Assembly: GCF_024054175.1 (NCBI RefSeq)
Contig: NZ_JAMXLA010000001.1
Location: forward strand, 2,360,571-2,424,570
From: Flavobacterium sp. NRK1
GTDB lineage: Bacteria; Bacteroidota; Bacteroidia; Flavobacteriales; Flavobacteriaceae
DNA: 64,000 nt
Direction of reading: 5' to 3'
Shown: positions 18,488 to 25,989 of the stretch, piece after piece
How the letters are laid out: every line of letters starts with the position of its first letter
How positions within the stretch are numbered: position 1 is the first letter of the stretch
Program-made: the position numbers and the translations under genes
Notes under the pieces: generated by a model
Databases searched by the model: none
The model's input: only the letters and a program-made list of their open reading frames with translations
Told to the model about the DNA's origin: nothing

Positions 18488-19075
18488 TTAAAATTTAATA
18501 TAAATACAGGTAATAGTTAGAAGTCTCCATTGTGTCGAAGAAAAGTCATAATAGTATTTGGTAAATACAGCTTTGAGTTTATTATTACCTATTACAGTAA
18601 CACTTTCCATATGTCCATATATTGCAGGATCCTGATTTACATCATTATCTTCAATGGAAACCGTTTGGGTATTTTTATCAAATTTATATACATACCCTAA
18701 GCCATTGCGGGTAAATTTTGCAGATCCGGGTTTGTTAGGTGTTGAAACAGTAACTGTAGAATGAGGAAGGTAGAAACTCATTAAATCCTCTATCTGATTA
18801 TTATAAACAACAGGTTTTATTTCAAGTTCCGGCAAAGAAGAATCAAAAACAGCCGGATCTATTTCTTCCATTAAATTATTAGAGGAATACCCATCATTAT
18901 TTAAATCTACACTCAAATCAGACATCATTGAAATGATATTATAAGAGCCGCTTAAAGATGAAGATGTTCCATTGCCATTTGGATTTTTTCCATCACTATC
19001 TATACCATTACTGCAACTGGATAATGATGCAAAAAAAAACGTAATAAACAGCGCTTTAAGTAAAGAGGCTTTCAT
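18488..19075 (-). CDS. Putative lipoprotein, function unknown
   Basis: This 195-residue protein has a lipoprotein signal peptide (KALFITFFFASLSSCSNG; lipidated cysteine near residue 22) followed by a low-complexity G/N/S linker (DGKNPNGNGTSSSLSGSYN). The remainder looks like a lipocalin-like beta domain (GSYNIISMMSDLSVDLNNDG, KAVFTKYYYDF), a common layout for secreted Bacteroidota lipoproteins. I do not recognise a specific family. The 291 bases between it and the next, divergent gene are AT-rich and contain only a short palindrome (ACAGGAACCTGT, near 19232). Confidence 0.7.
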   Translation of the reverse strand: MKASLLKALFITFFFASLSSCSNGIDSDGKNPNGNGTSSSLSGSYNIISMMSDLSVDLNNDGYSSNNLMEEIDPAVFDSSLPELEIKPVVYNNQIEDLMSFYLPHSTVTVSTPNKPGSAKFTRNGLGYVYKFDKNTQTVSIEDNDVNQDPAIYGHMESVTVIGNNKLKAVFTKYYYDFSSTQWRLLTITCIYIKF

Positions 19076-19366
19076 TTCTTTTGATTTTTTAATTGGTATA
19101 ATATCAAATAGTTGGCAATAATTTTATCAAATATACTAACTAAAACAATAAGTTGGTTGAGTAAATTAATTTAAAGAGCAAAAAAATTGTGATTTTTTTA
19201 AGTAATTTATTTGTTAATAAAGTAAAATCCCACAGGAACCTGTTATGTTTAATAAGTAAAACAATTCATCCTTAAAATTCTACAGTTGGGTTAAACACTT
19301 TTTAATAGGTTGTAAATAGTTGGCATATTTGTTTCATCAAAATACAACAACCTAAAAATTATAATT

Positions 19367-19996
19367 ATGATACGAATTATTACATTATTTGTTTTAACGA
19401 TTGCAGGTACGCTTACAGCTCACTCGCAGTCTAAGTATGAAGCGGGTATGAAAAAAGCTTTTGAATTGTGGGGCGAAGATAAGCCCGTTGAGGCATCAGC
19501 TTTATTTGAAAGAATCGCAGCGGTGGAAAAAGATAATTGGCTGCCTAATTATTATGTTTCTTTTATAAACACTATTGAGTCTTTTAAAACTAAGGATAAA
19601 GAAAAAATTACGGCTTTACTTGCTAAAGCACAATCTGCACAGGATGAGGCCATTTTACTTTCACCGGATAATCCTGAGCTTATGGTTACGCAGTGTCTAA
19701 TTTATACTGCCTGGATAGTATATGACCCTATGGTAAACGGAATGAAATATTCTGCTAAGGCAAATGAGCTGTACGCAAAGGCATTAATGTTAGCTCCTGA
19801 TAATCCAAGAGTAGTGTTTTCTAAAGCTGAATTTGAGATGGGAGGAGCAGCATATTTCGGACAGGATACTACACCTATGTGTAAAGAAGTAGAACGTGCT
19901 GTTAGTCTTTTTACTACCTTTAAACCGCAAGGGCAATTTTATCCGAGCTGGGGACAGGACAGGGCAGAGGCAAAATTAAAAGAATGCAAAAAATAA
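19367..19996 (+). CDS. Secreted TPR-like protein
   Basis: This protein of 209 residues has a signal peptide (MIRIITLFVLTIAGTLTAHSQ). The mature part is all helical with tetratricopeptide-like pairs: AFELWGEDKPVEASALFERIAAVEKDN, AKANELYAKALMLAPDNPRVVFSKA. It is predicted to be periplasmic. It is the first gene of a tight co-directional run (gap of 13 bases to the next gene) that continues into a membrane protein, a histidine kinase, 2TM proteins and a response regulator. A sensory or scaffolding role in that pathway is inference. Confidence 0.75.
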   Translation: MIRIITLFVLTIAGTLTAHSQSKYEAGMKKAFELWGEDKPVEASALFERIAAVEKDNWLPNYYVSFINTIESFKTKDKEKITALLAKAQSAQDEAILLSPDNPELMVTQCLIYTAWIVYDPMVNGMKYSAKANELYAKALMLAPDNPRVVFSKAEFEMGGAAYFGQDTTPMCKEVERAVSLFTTFKPQGQFYPSWGQDRAEAKLKECKK

Positions 19997-20009
19997 AAAA
20001 ATACACTTA

Positions 20010-20429
20010 ATGTTACAAAACATCGACTTAGCATGGATTTTAATACCTTTTATAATTGGAGCTATAATTTATCCAAGAATTGTAAAACACCGTACTGGAG
20101 ACCCATTGCGGGATAAATTAAAAGATATGCAGATAATGCTTATAATGTTTGGAGTGCTTATGGCAGTATTATTATTTTCCTTACCTATGACGCCTTCTTT
20201 AAGTACTTTTGGCTATCCTGAGACTGTAGAGGAGATAGCAACTCCGGAAAAAGTTTTAAAATTGCTGCAAAGGTATAACAAGGCAATAGTTAGAACTACA
20301 GAGGTTCTCCATTGGTTACTGTTTATATCAATATTCTGGTTTGTGGGTTCAATGTGGCAGCTGATGAAAATTATGATGCAGCAAAGAGATAAGGAATTAA
20401 TCAAAAATGATGATGAAAAGGTTATTTAA
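20010..20429 (+). CDS. Small integral membrane protein, function unknown
   Basis: This 139-residue protein has three hydrophobic segments, near residues 8-24, 42-60 and 99-117. Between the second and third is a soluble loop (PSLSTFGYPETVEEIATPEKVLKLLQRYN). I do not recognise the family. It ends inside the start region of the kinase gene (23-base overlap) and follows the TPR-like gene by 13 bases, so it belongs to the 2TM/LytTR operon. Confidence 0.7.
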   Translation: MLQNIDLAWILIPFIIGAIIYPRIVKHRTGDPLRDKLKDMQIMLIMFGVLMAVLLFSLPMTPSLSTFGYPETVEEIATPEKVLKLLQRYNKAIVRTTEVLHWLLFISIFWFVGSMWQLMKIMMQQRDKELIKNDDEKVI

Positions 20430-21759
20430 AGAAACATTAAAAGCAATAGGGCTTGGTATAATAATATTTATTGTACTGTTATTTGTTGCTATGGCTAAGG
20501 GTAAAGCTATTACCTGGAATCATTATCTGCTGGTTAATTTTCTTTATATAATGCTTTATTCATTAACGCTATACCTTGCAAACTCTTATATATTCAATTT
20601 TTTTGATAAGGCTTTTGGTAGGGTTATAATAAATGTAAAAAGAATATTTCTTGGTTTTATTACATCGTTTGTAGTTTCAGTGTTTATTATGTTCCTATTG
20701 CGGATTTTTGAAGATGTAGTTATTGAAAATAAAACTTTAAAGGAATTTATAGCTACAGAGAAGCTTTCCAATTATTATTTAGCAATGCTGCTTACGCTTG
20801 TTATTACGGTTATAGTTCATGGTTTTTATTTCTATAAAAGGTATCAGGAGAGTAGATTAAAAGAACAAAAAATAATTGCAGGTACAGCCTCGGCACAGTT
20901 TGAAACCTTAAAAAACCAAATAGATCCTCATTTTCTCTTTAACAGCCTTAATGTACTTAGTTCACTTATAGAAGAAAATCCGGATAGTGCGCAACGGTTT
21001 ACGACCTCATTATCTAAAATATATCGTTACGTGCTTGAGCAAAAAGATAAAGAATTGGTAAGCGTGCAGGAAGAGCTTTCGTTTGCAAAAACATATATGA
21101 ACCTGCTTAAAATGAGGTTTGAGAACAGTTTATTCTATGAAGCACCACAAACAATACTTAACGAAGACGGTAAAGTGGTGCCGTTGTCACTTCAGTTATT
21201 GTTAGAGAATACTATTAAGCATAATGTTGCAAGCCCGCAAAGGCCCTTACATATAAAAATTTTTGAAAAAGACGGTTATCTGGTTGTACAAAACAATCTT
21301 CAGAAAAAAGAAGTGTTGCAGCAAAGAAAAGGAGTGGGGCTTCAAAATATAGTAAGCCGCTATGCAATTTTAACTACCAGAAGAGTTGCAGTAGAACAAA
21401 CCCAGGAACATTTTGGAGTGAAATTGCCAATATTAACAAAACAGGTTTCCGTTATGGAACTCTCGCATTATAATAAAGAAGAAAGCAACTATCTCAAAGC
21501 GCAAAAGAAGATAGAGGAAATAAAAGGATTTTACGGTAACCTTGCAGCATATATTGTGGTAAATATAGGTCTTGCGGTATTAAATTTTGCTACCTCCTCA
21601 CAACATTTATGGTTTTTATATCCTGCTTTAGGATGGGGAATTGGATTGGTAATACATGGTATAAATGTATTCAATTACATGCCGTTTCTAAGTAGTGACT
21701 GGGAAGAGCGTAAAATGAAAGAATTAATGGATAAGGAGAAATCTAAAAAATGGCAATAA
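20407..21759 (+). CDS. LytS-type sensor histidine kinase with C-terminal 2TM domain
   Basis: This 450-residue protein has about four N-terminal membrane segments (near residues 13-30, 40-58, 79-99, 124-142). A linker leads to the LytS-type His_kinase domain with the phospho-accepting H175 in NQIDPHFLFNSLNVL. The ATPase domain shows LLLENTIKHN (N box) and KGVGLQNIV (G box). Residues ~360-447 are a fused 2TM domain (KKIEEIKGFYGNLAAYIVVN, LGWGIGLVIHGINVF, DWEERKMKELMDKE). It precedes four free 2TM proteins and a LytTR regulator, its likely partner. Starts at 20407, 20410 and 20413 are all possible (three ATG in a row). Confidence 0.9.
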   Translation: MMMKRLFKETLKAIGLGIIIFIVLLFVAMAKGKAITWNHYLLVNFLYIMLYSLTLYLANSYIFNFFDKAFGRVIINVKRIFLGFITSFVVSVFIMFLLRIFEDVVIENKTLKEFIATEKLSNYYLAMLLTLVITVIVHGFYFYKRYQESRLKEQKIIAGTASAQFETLKNQIDPHFLFNSLNVLSSLIEENPDSAQRFTTSLSKIYRYVLEQKDKELVSVQEELSFAKTYMNLLKMRFENSLFYEAPQTILNEDGKVVPLSLQLLLENTIKHNVASPQRPLHIKIFEKDGYLVVQNNLQKKEVLQQRKGVGLQNIVSRYAILTTRRVAVEQTQEHFGVKLPILTKQVSVMELSHYNKEESNYLKAQKKIEEIKGFYGNLAAYIVVNIGLAVLNFATSSQHLWFLYPALGWGIGLVIHGINVFNYMPFLSSDWEERKMKELMDKEKSKKWQ

Positions 21760-21764
21760 CTATT

Positions 21765-22073
21765 ATGGAAGATTTTGATAAAATAGCTTATGACAAAGCA
21801 AAAAGAAAAGTAAAAGAAATTAAAGGGTTTTATGTAAACCTGACTTGTTACTGTTTGATAATGCCAATACTTATATACGTCAATTTGAGATTCATGCCAC
21901 AATTTCAGTGGTTTTGGTTTTCGCTGGCAGGGTGGGGCGTAGGTGTTGCTTTTCACGGTATGGGCGCATTTGACTGGTATCCGTTCCTGGGAAGAGGATG
22001 GGAAGAGAGAAAGCTTAAACAGCTTATGGATGAAATGAATAAAAGAGATGAACAAAAAGCTAAATATGAGTAA
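21765..22073 (+). CDS. 2TM domain protein (copy 1)
   Basis: From ATG 21765 this has 102 residues; the open frame reaches an ATG at 21750. I chose 21765 because all sister genes start with ATGGAA within 0-1 base of the previous stop, and 21765 begins ATGGAA. Domain pattern: YDKAKRKVKEIKGFYVNLTCY, hydrophobic segment, then GWGVGVAFHGMGAFDWYPFLG, GWEERKLKQLMDEM. Two membrane segments are near residues 24-45 and 52-70. It is closely related to the 2TM tail of the adjacent kinase. Its function is not established; association with the kinase is inference. Confidence 0.82.
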   Translation: MEDFDKIAYDKAKRKVKEIKGFYVNLTCYCLIMPILIYVNLRFMPQFQWFWFSLAGWGVGVAFHGMGAFDWYPFLGRGWEERKLKQLMDEMNKRDEQKAKYE

Positions 22074-22391
22074 ATGGAAAATGATTTTAGAAAGCAACTA
22101 AAAATAATGTTAGCTTATAAAAGAGTTGAACAACTAAAGAACTTTTACGTGCATTTGGCGGCCTATTGTACCGTGAACATTTCATTGCTGATATATTGGT
22201 ATTTTGAATCTTTCATGCCGGAAACATTCTGGAGAACTACATTTTTTATTACAACTGTAATATCTGGTTTCATAGTTTTGGCTCATTCTATAATAGTCTT
22301 CGGAACTAAGCACGTATTTTCTAAAAATTGGGAAGAAAAGAAGTTTAAAAAACTCATTGATAAAGAAAAACATCTGACCAGATATGAATAG
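22074..22391 (+). CDS. 2TM domain protein (copy 2)
   Basis: This copy of 105 residues begins immediately after the previous stop (TAAATGGAA). Pattern: MLAYKRVEQLKNFYVHLAAYCTVNISLL, second hydrophobic segment around TTVISGFIVLAHSIIVFG, then NWEEKKFKKLIDKEK. In the second segment the WGxG motif of copies 1 and 4 is replaced by VISGFIVLAHS, as in copy 3, so copies 2 and 3 form one subgroup. Confidence 0.8.
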   Translation: MENDFRKQLKIMLAYKRVEQLKNFYVHLAAYCTVNISLLIYWYFESFMPETFWRTTFFITTVISGFIVLAHSIIVFGTKHVFSKNWEEKKFKKLIDKEKHLTRYE

Positions 22392-22400
22392 TATGGAAAA
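22383..22400 (+). repeat. Duplicated gene junction, copy A
   Basis: Eighteen bases (TATGAATAGTATGGAAAA) spanning the end of one 2TM gene and the start of the next; repeated identically at 22705-22722. It is a sign that whole gene units were duplicated in tandem. Confidence 0.65.
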
Positions 22401-22713
22401 GAAAATAGAAAAAAAACTTGATTTTTGGAAAGCTTATAAAAGAGTAAAAAGTATAAAGGACTTTTATCTTCGTTTAGGAGTTTACTGTACTGTAAACGCT
22501 ATTTTTTTAACGGCCTGGGTATTTGACACATCTCCACCAACTTATTTTTGGATGCCCACACTCTTTTTTGTAACATTTGTGGCCGGTCTTTTAGTAGTAT
22601 CAAATGCTATAGTTCTTTACGGAGGTAAATATGTTTTGCCTAAGGAGTGGGAAGAACGTAAACTTAAAGAATTTATAGATAAGCAAAATCAAAAAATCAC
22701 AAAGTATGAATAG
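22393..22713 (+). CDS. 2TM domain protein (copy 3)
   Basis: From ATG 22393 this is 106 residues (MEKKIEKKLDFWKAYKRVKSIKDFYLRLGVYCTVNAIFL). The second membrane segment shows VTFVAGLLVVSNAIVLYG, then EWEERKLKEFIDKQ. An upstream in-frame ATG at 22384 would overlap copy 2; the later one follows its stop by one base and matches the junction used by copy 4. It groups with copy 2 in sequence. Confidence 0.8.
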   Translation: MEKKIEKKLDFWKAYKRVKSIKDFYLRLGVYCTVNAIFLTAWVFDTSPPTYFWMPTLFFVTFVAGLLVVSNAIVLYGGKYVLPKEWEERKLKEFIDKQNQKITKYE

Positions 22714-22722
22714 TATGGAAAA
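22705..22722 (+). repeat. Duplicated gene junction, copy B
   Basis: Identical 18 bases to 22383-22400, again spanning the stop of one 2TM gene and the ATG of the next. Confidence 0.65.
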
Positions 22723-23035
22723 TTCATTAGAAGAACAGATAAAAGCGGATAAAGTAAGAAAGAAAGTAAAAGCTATGCAGGGTTTTTACAAACACCTTAT
22801 AGCATATCTGACAGTTAATATATTTTTATTAATAATTAAGCTTATTAATATTGAGTCTGATGAAAACTTTTTTACCTGGGCTACTTTTTCTACAGCCATT
22901 TGTTGGGGTGTAGGATTGTTTTTTCATTGGTATGGTGTTTTTGGGGCGGATATTGTACTTGGCAAAAGCTGGGAAGAGCGCAAGATAAAAGAGATGATGG
23001 AAAAAAAGAATACTACCAAAAATACATGGGAGTAA
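22715..23035 (+). CDS. 2TM domain protein (copy 4)
   Basis: From ATG 22715 this is 106 residues (MENSLEEQIKADKVRKKVKAMQGFYKHLIAYLTVN). The second segment shows ICWGVGLFFHWYGVFGAD, then SWEERKIKEMMEKKN. It keeps the WG-G-xxxH-motif seen in copy 1 and in the kinase tail. The response-regulator gene follows after a 42-base gap with no terminator, so this is still part of the same transcript. Confidence 0.8.
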   Translation: MENSLEEQIKADKVRKKVKAMQGFYKHLIAYLTVNIFLLIIKLINIESDENFFTWATFSTAICWGVGLFFHWYGVFGADIVLGKSWEERKIKEMMEKKNTTKNTWE

Positions 23036-23077
23036 TTTATTTTTAGTATGTATAAGTATCATTAACCAACAGCCAAA

Positions 23078-23833
23078 ATGAATGTTTTAATAATTGAAGA
23101 TGAAAAACCGGCTGCAAGATTATTGCAGCGAAAATTACAAAAGCTTAATCTGGAAGCGGCCACTATGCTGCATTCTGTTGAAGAATCTATAGCGTGGTTT
23201 AACACTAACGAACATCCGGATCTGATATTTTTAGATATTCAGCTATCAGACGGGCTTTCATTTGAAATTTTTGAAGCTGTAACTATAAACAGCGCGGTTA
23301 TATTTACAACTGCCTATGATGAATATGCTCTTCGTGCCTTTAAACTTAATAGTATTGATTATTTACTAAAGCCTATAGATGAAGATGATCTTGAAGCAGC
23401 GGTAAATAAATATAAAGAACGGCAGCCTGCATCACAAAACCTGTCTTTAGATTTTGATCAGATAAAGCGGATGCTTGCAAACCCCGCCGAAAAAGCTTAT
23501 AAAAAGCGTTTTACTATTAAAACCGGCCAGCATCTTAAAATGGTAAACACGGAAGATGTGGAGTGCTTTTACAGCGAAAATAAGGGTACTTATATACATA
23601 CTAAAGATAATAGGGATTATCTGTTGGAAACTACACTAGAGCAATTAGAAAATGAGCTTGACCCAGCTGAGTTTTTTAGAGTTAGCCGTAAGTTTATTGT
23701 ATCTGTAAGTGTAATAAAAGATATAGTGGTATATACTAATTCAAGACTAAAAATTACTTTGCCTACTTATAAAGAGGATGAGGTTATTGTAAGCCGCGAA
23801 CGAGTATCCGATTTTAGGGAGTGGCTAGGATAA
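23078..23833 (+). CDS. LytTR-family response regulator
   Basis: This 251-residue protein has a receiver domain (~1-120) with the acidic pocket E7-D8-E9, phospho-acceptor D53 in DLIFLDIQLSDG, threonine in FTTAYDEYA and lysine in YLLKPIDEDD. A LytTR DNA-binding domain follows (~145-250): RFTIKTGQHLKMVNTEDVECFY, FFRVSRKFIVSVSVI. It is the last gene of the run begun by the TPR-like gene and is the obvious partner of the LytS-type kinase upstream. Targets are not visible here. Confidence 0.92.
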   Translation: MNVLIIEDEKPAARLLQRKLQKLNLEAATMLHSVEESIAWFNTNEHPDLIFLDIQLSDGLSFEIFEAVTINSAVIFTTAYDEYALRAFKLNSIDYLLKPIDEDDLEAAVNKYKERQPASQNLSLDFDQIKRMLANPAEKAYKKRFTIKTGQHLKMVNTEDVECFYSENKGTYIHTKDNRDYLLETTLEQLENELDPAEFFRVSRKFIVSVSVIKDIVVYTNSRLKITLPTYKEDEVIVSRERVSDFREWLG

Positions 23834-23888
23834 TTTATTCTTATTATATTTAATGTCAGTAAATTAACTTTCGTAAGAGATTTGTAGT

Positions 23889-23896
23889 TAACTTTG
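23889..23896 (+). promoter_or_regulatory. Bacteroidota -7 promoter box (TAACTTTG)
   Basis: An exact TAnnTTTG match 22 bases before the DoxX-family ATG, suggesting that gene is transcribed apart from the LytTR operon. A weak TTTC at 23869-23872 is the only -33 candidate. Confidence 0.45.
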
Positions 23897-23918
23897 AGTA
23901 TACTAATTACTTACTACT

Positions 23919-24341
23919 ATGGAAACATCTGCTTCTTACACTAAAACGCAAAACATTTTCAGGATACTTCTTGGCTGTCTGCTTTTATTTACAGGAACCG
24001 GACATCTTACTTTTGTCCGTACAGATTTTCTTGCCCAGGTGCCGGATTGGGTGCCTCTTGAAGATGACTTGGTTGTAGTTTTGTCGGGTATTGTAGAAAT
24101 ATCGTTAGGGCTTGCATTAATTTTCCTTAAGCGTTTCAGAGTAACGGTGGGGTGGATTGCGACGATATTTTTTATAGCTATATTTCCGGGCAATTATGCA
24201 CAATATGCTAATCACGTTGATGCATTTGGGCTTAATACTGACGGCTTGAGATTAACAAGGCTGTTTTTACATCCGTTATTGGTTGCCTGGCCTTTGTGGA
24301 GCTGCGGTTCATGGAGTGCAGCTTTTGGTAAGAGAGCGTAA
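23919..24341 (+). CDS. DoxX-like integral membrane protein
   Basis: This protein of 140 residues has four hydrophobic segments (near 14-29, 50-65, 75-92, 115-132). It has the DoxX-type layout FRILLGCLLLFTGTGHLTF, DDLVVVLSGIVEISLGLALIFLKR and GWIATIFFIAIFPGNYAQYANH. The family is widespread and linked to redox or quinone-related functions in some species; nothing here fixes its role. Confidence 0.8.
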   Translation: METSASYTKTQNIFRILLGCLLLFTGTGHLTFVRTDFLAQVPDWVPLEDDLVVVLSGIVEISLGLALIFLKRFRVTVGWIATIFFIAIFPGNYAQYANHVDAFGLNTDGLRLTRLFLHPLLVAWPLWSCGSWSAAFGKRA

Positions 24342-24360
24342 AAATGTAAGAGTGTATAAA

Positions 24361-24406
24361 ATAAAAAACTGTTCGATAAGCATATTGAATACTTATAGAA
24401 CAGTTT
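24361..24406 (-). terminator. Intrinsic terminator
   Basis: AAACTGTTC and GAACAGTTT pair, with inner ATAAG/CTTAT pairing. On the minus strand the stem is followed by a run of T. It lies 36 bases past the CsbD gene stop. Confidence 0.65.
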
Positions 24407-24441
24407 CGGATTATGTGGTTGTTATCCCTGAAGGAAAGTGG

Positions 24442-24624
24442 TTATTCAAATAAAGATAAAATTTCTTTTTTTGCTTTGCCCAGTTTCTTTTCAAGTTTTC
24501 CCCACATTTCATCTTCTTTGCCTTCTTCATACGCTAAATCGTCGTCTGTAAGCTGGCCATATTTTTGTTTTAGTTTTCCTTTAAACTCGTCCCAGTTTCC
24601 TCTAAGTTCAGTTGAATTTGGCAT
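24442..24624 (-). CDS. CsbD family small stress-type protein
   Basis: Sixty residues matching the CsbD pattern: TELRGNWDEFKGKLKQKYGQLTDDDL, then acidic/basic helices ending EILSLFE. CsbD-like proteins are general-stress induced in several bacteria; the biochemical role is unknown. It stands alone, with its own terminator (24361-24406) on the 3' side. Confidence 0.82.
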   Translation of the reverse strand: MPNSTELRGNWDEFKGKLKQKYGQLTDDDLAYEEGKEDEMWGKLEKKLGKAKKEILSLFE

Positions 24625-24698
24625 GGTATCTTTTATTTATTTGTTTAATGTAAAGTTAACTGCTTAACTCTTAAACTTGTGGTAAGGGAAATGTAAAA

Positions 24699-25739
24699 CT
24701 ATGCTAAATGTTGCTGCGTTTTTCTTCCGCTTTCCAATATCATATAAAATTGAATACCAAATAGCGCTGATGCAGTAACAAGATGTGTTGTCTGCATTCC
24801 GAAAGGAAAATCAAAATAATACATTATTACGCCCGATGTTATTTCCAATAGTATAAGCCACATAACCCATGTTGCTTTTGCATAACCCAAATTCAGTTTT
24901 CTATTGCGAAGGTATAGCCAAAGGTTAATACCAAATACAACAAAAGAAAACGATCTGTGGATATAGAAATTGATTATTGGGCTGTCCATTACCAGATGCA
25001 TATTTTCATATCCTAGCATTTTAACGCGCTCATCTACAAATTGGCGCACTTCAGTACCAAGTACAACCTGTATTAATGTAATTATTAACGAGGTTATAAG
25101 TAAAGATTTAAAAAGCGTGTCTTTTTTAAAGCTTATCGCTGTATGGGTAAGTGCTTTAGATTTATCGAGTATATACAATATAACAGCAACAATAATAAGA
25201 GCCACTACCATATGAAGTGTAATTTTAACGGGGTTTAATACCGAATATACTACAGTGGCCCCAAGCCATGCCTGAAAGCCCATCATGAAAACTGAAAACC
25301 ATGATAATAGTATGATGCTGGTTTTTTTACGCCAAAACCCAAAAGAGGCTATTGCCATTATAAATACAGCCAGACCTGCCAGTGCACCAACAAGGCGGTT
25401 TACATATTCTACCCATGTATGTACAGGGTTAAATTCGGCATAATCATGTTTTGTGTAAGCTTCCCAGTTTCCGACATCATAGGTGTCTTTAGTGGTAAAG
25501 TTTTCTTTGGCTACCCAAAGTTTTTCATCTTTAATGATAACCTGCCCTTTACTAAATTCATGATTTGGAGACCACATTAGTTCCTTAATGTCTGTAGGGG
25601 GAATGTAATAGCCAAAACACCTTGGCCAGTCAGGGCATCCCATTCCGGATCCTGTCATGCGTACTAAAGCACCTGCTATTATTACTAAGTAAACGAGAAT
25701 AAGGGCGGTTTTAGTAATTTTTTGAAAATTGAATTTCAT
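24699..25739 (-). CDS. ctaA: Heme A synthase (COX15/CtaA)
   Basis: A membrane protein of 346 residues with about eight hydrophobic segments. Seen: GALVRMTGSGMGCPDWPRCFG near residues 20-40, and NPVHTWVEYVNRLVG, THLVTASALFG and HMVVALI with the histidines expected for heme coordination. It converts heme O to heme A for cytochrome oxidases of the aerobic chain. The longer frame begins 30 bases upstream at 25769, but ATG 25739 (MKFNFQKITKTALIL) gives the usual N-terminus. Its upstream DNA holds a dispersed repeat and a palindrome that may be a regulator site. Confidence 0.9.
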   Translation of the reverse strand: MKFNFQKITKTALILVYLVIIAGALVRMTGSGMGCPDWPRCFGYYIPPTDIKELMWSPNHEFSKGQVIIKDEKLWVAKENFTTKDTYDVGNWEAYTKHDYAEFNPVHTWVEYVNRLVGALAGLAVFIMAIASFGFWRKKTSIILLSWFSVFMMGFQAWLGATVVYSVLNPVKITLHMVVALIIVAVILYILDKSKALTHTAISFKKDTLFKSLLITSLIITLIQVVLGTEVRQFVDERVKMLGYENMHLVMDSPIINFYIHRSFSFVVFGINLWLYLRNRKLNLGYAKATWVMWLILLEITSGVIMYYFDFPFGMQTTHLVTASALFGIQFYMILESGRKTQQHLA

Positions 25740-25750
25740 ATTTATAGTTT

Positions 25751-25773
25751 CAAAGTTGCAGAGAAGCAAAGTT
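25751..25773 (+). repeat. Dispersed CAAAGTTGCA-type repeat, left copy of an inverted pair
   Basis: A 23-base stretch (begins CAAAGTTGCAGAG, ends AGCAAAGTT) that recurs exactly on the opposite strand at 25951-25973. A 19/23 copy is at 9753-9775. A TAnnTTTG match on the minus strand (25767-25774) falls at its edge and could act as a -7 box for ctaA. Confidence 0.7.
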
Positions 25774-25837
25774 ACAAAGTAAAGAGATTCACTGTTAAAT
25801 CAGAGCGACAAAGTAAAAGTGTTTATTGAATATTAAT

Positions 25838-25853
25838 TATGATATAAATCATA
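25838..25853. promoter_or_regulatory. Possible CRP/FNR-type operator (palindrome)
   Basis: TATGAT, four bases, ATCATA: a perfect inverted repeat of the spacing used by CRP/FNR-family dimers (compare TTGAT-N4-ATCAA). It lies ~100 bases upstream of the heme A synthase gene. The surrounding DNA is AT-rich, so chance is possible. Confidence 0.3.
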
Positions 25854-25950
25854 TATATTAATTCAATATGTTTTTAATTTTTTATTCATGAAAGAGCTTA
25901 GATTCTGTGCTTAATGCATTTAAATCTTTATTTGTAATGCTGAAGTTTAC

Positions 25951-25973
25951 AACTTTGCTTCTCTGCAACTTTG
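25951..25973 (-). repeat. Dispersed CAAAGTTGCA-type repeat, right copy of an inverted pair
   Basis: Exact reverse complement of 25751-25773. The two copies sit 177 bases apart in the ctaA-cca gap; this one lies just beyond the 3' end of the CCA-enzyme gene. Confidence 0.7.
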
Positions 25974-25989
25974 TTACTTTGAAACTGTC

